This document shows, piece after piece, positions 6,429 through 7,744 of a DNA stretch of 7,744 bases. The position numbers and the translations under genes are program-made. Numbering within the stretch: position 1 is the stretch's first letter; each line of letters starts with the position of its first letter. This DNA comes from Acidimicrobiales bacterium (GTDB lineage Bacteria > Actinomycetota > Acidimicrobiia > Acidimicrobiales > JANYDT01), in NCBI GenBank assembly GCA_025358985.1, contig JANYHQ010000396.1, positions 1 to 7,744 on the forward strand, in the 5' to 3' direction. The notes under the pieces are model-generated. The model was not told the origin of the DNA and made no database searches. It saw only the letters and a list, made by a program, of their open reading frames with translations.

Positions 6429-6508
6429 AACAACCCCAACAACCCCAACAAGAATGGGTCTCAACCGGGTTCTTGTTGGGGAAAGAAGGCCATTGGGGTA
6501 ACAACCCC
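6429..6508 (+). repeat. Three AACAACCCC direct repeats
   Basis: AACAACCCC occurs exactly at 6429-6437, 6438-6446 (tandem) and 6500-6508. The second and third copies lead into the left arms of the two related hairpins. Their AACCCC cores are complementary to the GGGGTT cores of the array at 6540-6600, so the flanks of this block can also pair with each other. Confidence 0.6.
6443..6481 (+). repeat. Hairpin A, 12-bp perfect stem
   Basis: CCCCAACAAGAA (6443-6454) pairs perfectly with TTCTTGTTGGGG (6470-6481) around a 15-nt loop, in which GGT/ACC can pair. It has the same length and arm design as hairpin B downstream. It is followed by GAAAGAAGG rather than a T-tract, so it is not a canonical terminator. 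Confidence 0.75.
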
Positions 6509-6546
6509 GACAAGAACGGCCCTCTGACCCGTTCTTGTCGGGGTTG
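6502..6546 (+). repeat. Hairpin B, 18-bp perfect stem
   Basis: CAACCCCGACAAGAACGG (6502-6519) pairs perfectly with CCGTTCTTGTCGGGGTTG (6529-6546) around a 9-nt loop. Its 39-nt core (6505-6543) aligns without gaps to hairpin A; the A-T pair at stem position 5 of A is a G-C pair here. An alternative small stem (GGGGT 6495-6499, ACCCC 6504-6508) competes with its base. No T-tract follows; instead its right arm merges into the G-rich array. Confidence 0.78.
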
Positions 6547-6600
6547 GACCGGGGTTAAACGGGTTGGACCGGGGTTGGATGGAGTTGGACGGGATTGGCT
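6540..6600 (+). repeat. Six imperfect ~10-bp G-rich direct repeats (GGGGTTGGAC)
   Basis: Copies begin at about 6540, 6551, 6560, 6571, 6581 and 6591. Within them a 16-bp sequence (GGGTTGGACCGGGGTT) recurs exactly at 6541-6556 and 6561-6576. G-runs at 6540, 6551, 6561 and 6571 are separated by 7, 6 and 7 nt, which satisfies the G3+N1-7 quadruplex pattern on the plus strand. The array ends 40 bp before the FixC-like start, a position suited to upstream regulation. Confidence 0.7.
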
Positions 6601-6627
6601 GTCTTCCGGTGGGTGGGCAAAGACGAA

Positions 6628-6639
6628 TACGGTGACAGC
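6628..6639 (+). promoter_or_regulatory. Candidate leaderless -10 box for the FixC-like gene
   Basis: TACGGT (6628-6633) matches TANNNT and lies exactly at -12 to -7 relative to the G of GTG 6640. No clear -35 is present. GGTGA (6631-6635) could instead serve as a close-set Shine-Dalgarno, so the leaderless reading is not certain. Confidence 0.4.
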
Positions 6640-7744
6640 GTGTCCAACGCCGTACCCTCATTTGACGTCGTGGTGGTGGGCGCCGGCCCCGCTGGTTCGG
6701 CCGCTGCCATCACACTGGCCCGACTGGGCCGATCCGTGTGTCTGGTGGAACGCGGCCCGTTCCCAGGTTCCAAGAACGTATACGGCGGGGTCATCTACGG
6801 CCGCATCTTGGATCAGCTGATACCCAACTGGTGGGAGAGCGTGCCCGCCCAACGCTGGATCACCAGGCGTGGAACCATGCTGCTCACCGGCCACCAGAGC
6901 CTGTGTATCGACTACCGCACCACCACGTGGGGCAAGCCGCCATACAATGGGTTCACCGCCTACCGACCGGACTTCGACAACTGGTTTGCCCAACAAGCGG
7001 TAGCAGCCGGGGCCACGCTGGTGGTGTCCACCACAGCCACTGGCTTGTTGCGCGACAACCGGGGCATCGTGAGTGGCGTACGCACCGATCGCGATGGTGA
7101 CATAAGCGCGCAGATTGTCATCGCATGCGACGGGGTCAACTCGTTCCTCGCCAAGGAAGCCGGGCTGTACACCCATCCCGGTTCAGAGAATTTCACGCTG
7201 GGCGTGAAGGAAGTGCTGGCGCTGCCTCGTGAGGAGATCGAGTCACGCTTTGGTGTGCGTGGTGATGAAGGCGCTGACTTCGAGATCGTGGGGGGCACGC
7301 ATGGCATCCCCGGTGGGGCATTCGTATACACCAACCGCGACACGGTGGCTATCGGTGCCGTACTGTCACTCGACGCGTTGGCCACTGCCAAAGTTCGGCC
7401 CGAAGAGGTCATTGCCTCGCTCAAAGCCCATCCGTCACTGGCCCCCTTGGTGGAAGGGGGTGAGCTGAAGGAGTACTCCGCTCACCTCATCCCTGAAGGC
7501 GGATTTCACATGATGCCCAAGCTGGTGGGTGATGGTTTGTTGATTGCCGGCGACGCCGCCGCCATGTGCCTGGCGGCTGGACTATGGCTCGAAGGCGTGA
7601 ACTACGCCATTGGCTCGGGGATGTGCGCCGCCGAGTCCGCCCATGGTGCCATCGAGTGCGGCGACCGGTCGCGTGTTGGACTGGCCGGTTACACCCAACG
7701 CCTGGAATCCACATTTGTACTGAAGGATCATCGCAAGGTGCGCC
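6640..7744 (+). CDS. FixC/ETF-quinone oxidoreductase-like FAD-dependent oxidoreductase, 3' partial
   Basis: The 368 visible codons run off the window; FixC proteins are about 430 residues. The N-terminal FAD motif is VVVVGAGPAGSAAA (10-23), with Glu37 in LVERG placed to bind the ribose. NVYGGVIYGRILD matches the FixC/ETF-QO block. The second FAD motif is GDAAAM (304-309), followed by a segment ending EGVNYAIGSG that is typical of FixC. In this family electrons pass from ETF to quinone. FixC proteins lack the fused ferredoxin domain of mitochondrial ETF-QO and rely on a separate FixX, expected just downstream. GTG 6640 is preferred over GTG 6613 because it leaves the normal short lead before the FAD motif and sits at the right distance from TACGGT. 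It is the plausible quinone-reducing partner of the EtfA encoded at 1535-2440. A related geranylgeranyl-reductase-like flavoprotein is the main alternative but fits the GGVIYG block less well. Confidence 0.88.
   Translation, partial: MSNAVPSFDVVVVGAGPAGSAAAITLARLGRSVCLVERGPFPGSKNVYGGVIYGRILDQLIPNWWESVPAQRWITRRGTMLLTGHQSLCIDYRTTTWGKPPYNGFTAYRPDFDNWFAQQAVAAGATLVVSTTATGLLRDNRGIVSGVRTDRDGDISAQIVIACDGVNSFLAKEAGLYTHPGSENFTLGVKEVLALPREEIESRFGVRGDEGADFEIVGGTHGIPGGAFVYTNRDTVAIGAVLSLDALATAKVRPEEVIASLKAHPSLAPLVEGGELKEYSAHLIPEGGFHMMPKLVGDGLLIAGDAAAMCLAAGLWLEGVNYAIGSGMCAAESAHGAIECGDRSRVGLAGYTQRLESTFVLKDHRKVR

Larger units (their letters stand above)
6216..6639. other. 424-bp non-coding interval rich in inverted and direct repeats
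   Basis: I see no convincing gene here. The open frames crossing it lack homology I recognise, a usable ribosome binding site and codon structure, and most are produced by the repeats. The interval holds the stem-loops at 6214-6270, the 71-nt stem-loop at 6321-6391, the paired hairpins at 6443-6481 and 6502-6546, the G-rich repeat array at 6540-6600, and the candidate leaderless promoter of the FixC-like gene at 6628-6633. Positions 6271-6320 and 6392-6428 show nothing I can name. Confidence 0.7.

Noticed and set aside
5283..6464. Long minus-strand open frame (393 codons) opposite the permease and part of the spacer
   Set aside because: The composition is unlike a protein (runs of His, Arg, Gly), no motif is recognisable, and the permease on the plus strand explains the region.
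6229..6501. Plus-strand open frame (90 codons) in the spacer after the permease
   Set aside because: Much of it is translation of the inverted repeats (TTPTTPTR-type runs), with no homology and no good ribosome binding site.
6443..6546. Canonical Rho-independent terminators
   Set aside because: The stems are strong, but neither is followed by a run of T on either strand.
6429..6600. CRISPR array
   Set aside because: Repeats are only 9-16 bp, lie in tandem or as hairpins, and have no uniform 30-40 bp spacers; there are no cas genes.

Overview
The window looks like chromosomal DNA from a GC-rich actinobacterium. Signs of this are GTG starts, TANNNT -10 boxes placed for leaderless mRNAs, a DrrA/DrrB-type exporter beside a WYL regulator, and an OYE/4Fe-4S oxidoreductase resembling those near mycofactocin loci. 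The class Acidimicrobiia is my best guess, from the overall feel of the proteins only.

Layout, left to right. (1) Positions 1-2440, plus strand: the 3' three-quarters of an OYE-type FMN/4Fe-4S/FAD oxidoreductase, overlapping by 4 nt with an electron transfer flavoprotein alpha subunit (etfA). (2) Positions 2492-4302, minus strand: a secreted CAP-domain protein and, upstream of it, a WYL-domain transcriptional regulator. (3) Positions 4303-4410: a divergent promoter region with a perfect 7-11-7 inverted repeat. (4) Positions 4411-6215, plus strand: a DrrA-like ABC ATPase and an ABC-2 permease, overlapping by 4 nt. (5) Positions 6216-6639: a non-coding stretch crowded with structure. It holds two competing stem-loops at the permease stop codon, a 71-nt stem-loop, two related 39-nt hairpins that differ by a compensatory base-pair change, and six copies of a roughly 10-bp G-rich repeat that satisfy a G-quadruplex pattern. 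(6) Position 6640 to the end, plus strand: a FixC/ETF-quinone-oxidoreductase-like flavoprotein, cut by the window edge.

How the genes may work together (inference): the OYE enzyme could oxidise a substrate and pass electrons through its 4Fe-4S cluster to ETF, as trimethylamine dehydrogenase does. The FixC-like protein could then pass them to the quinone pool. The ETF beta subunit and a FixX-type ferredoxin are not visible and would be expected outside the window. The regulator/exporter cassette in the middle is functionally unrelated and separates the redox genes. The least explained part is the 6216-6639 interval.
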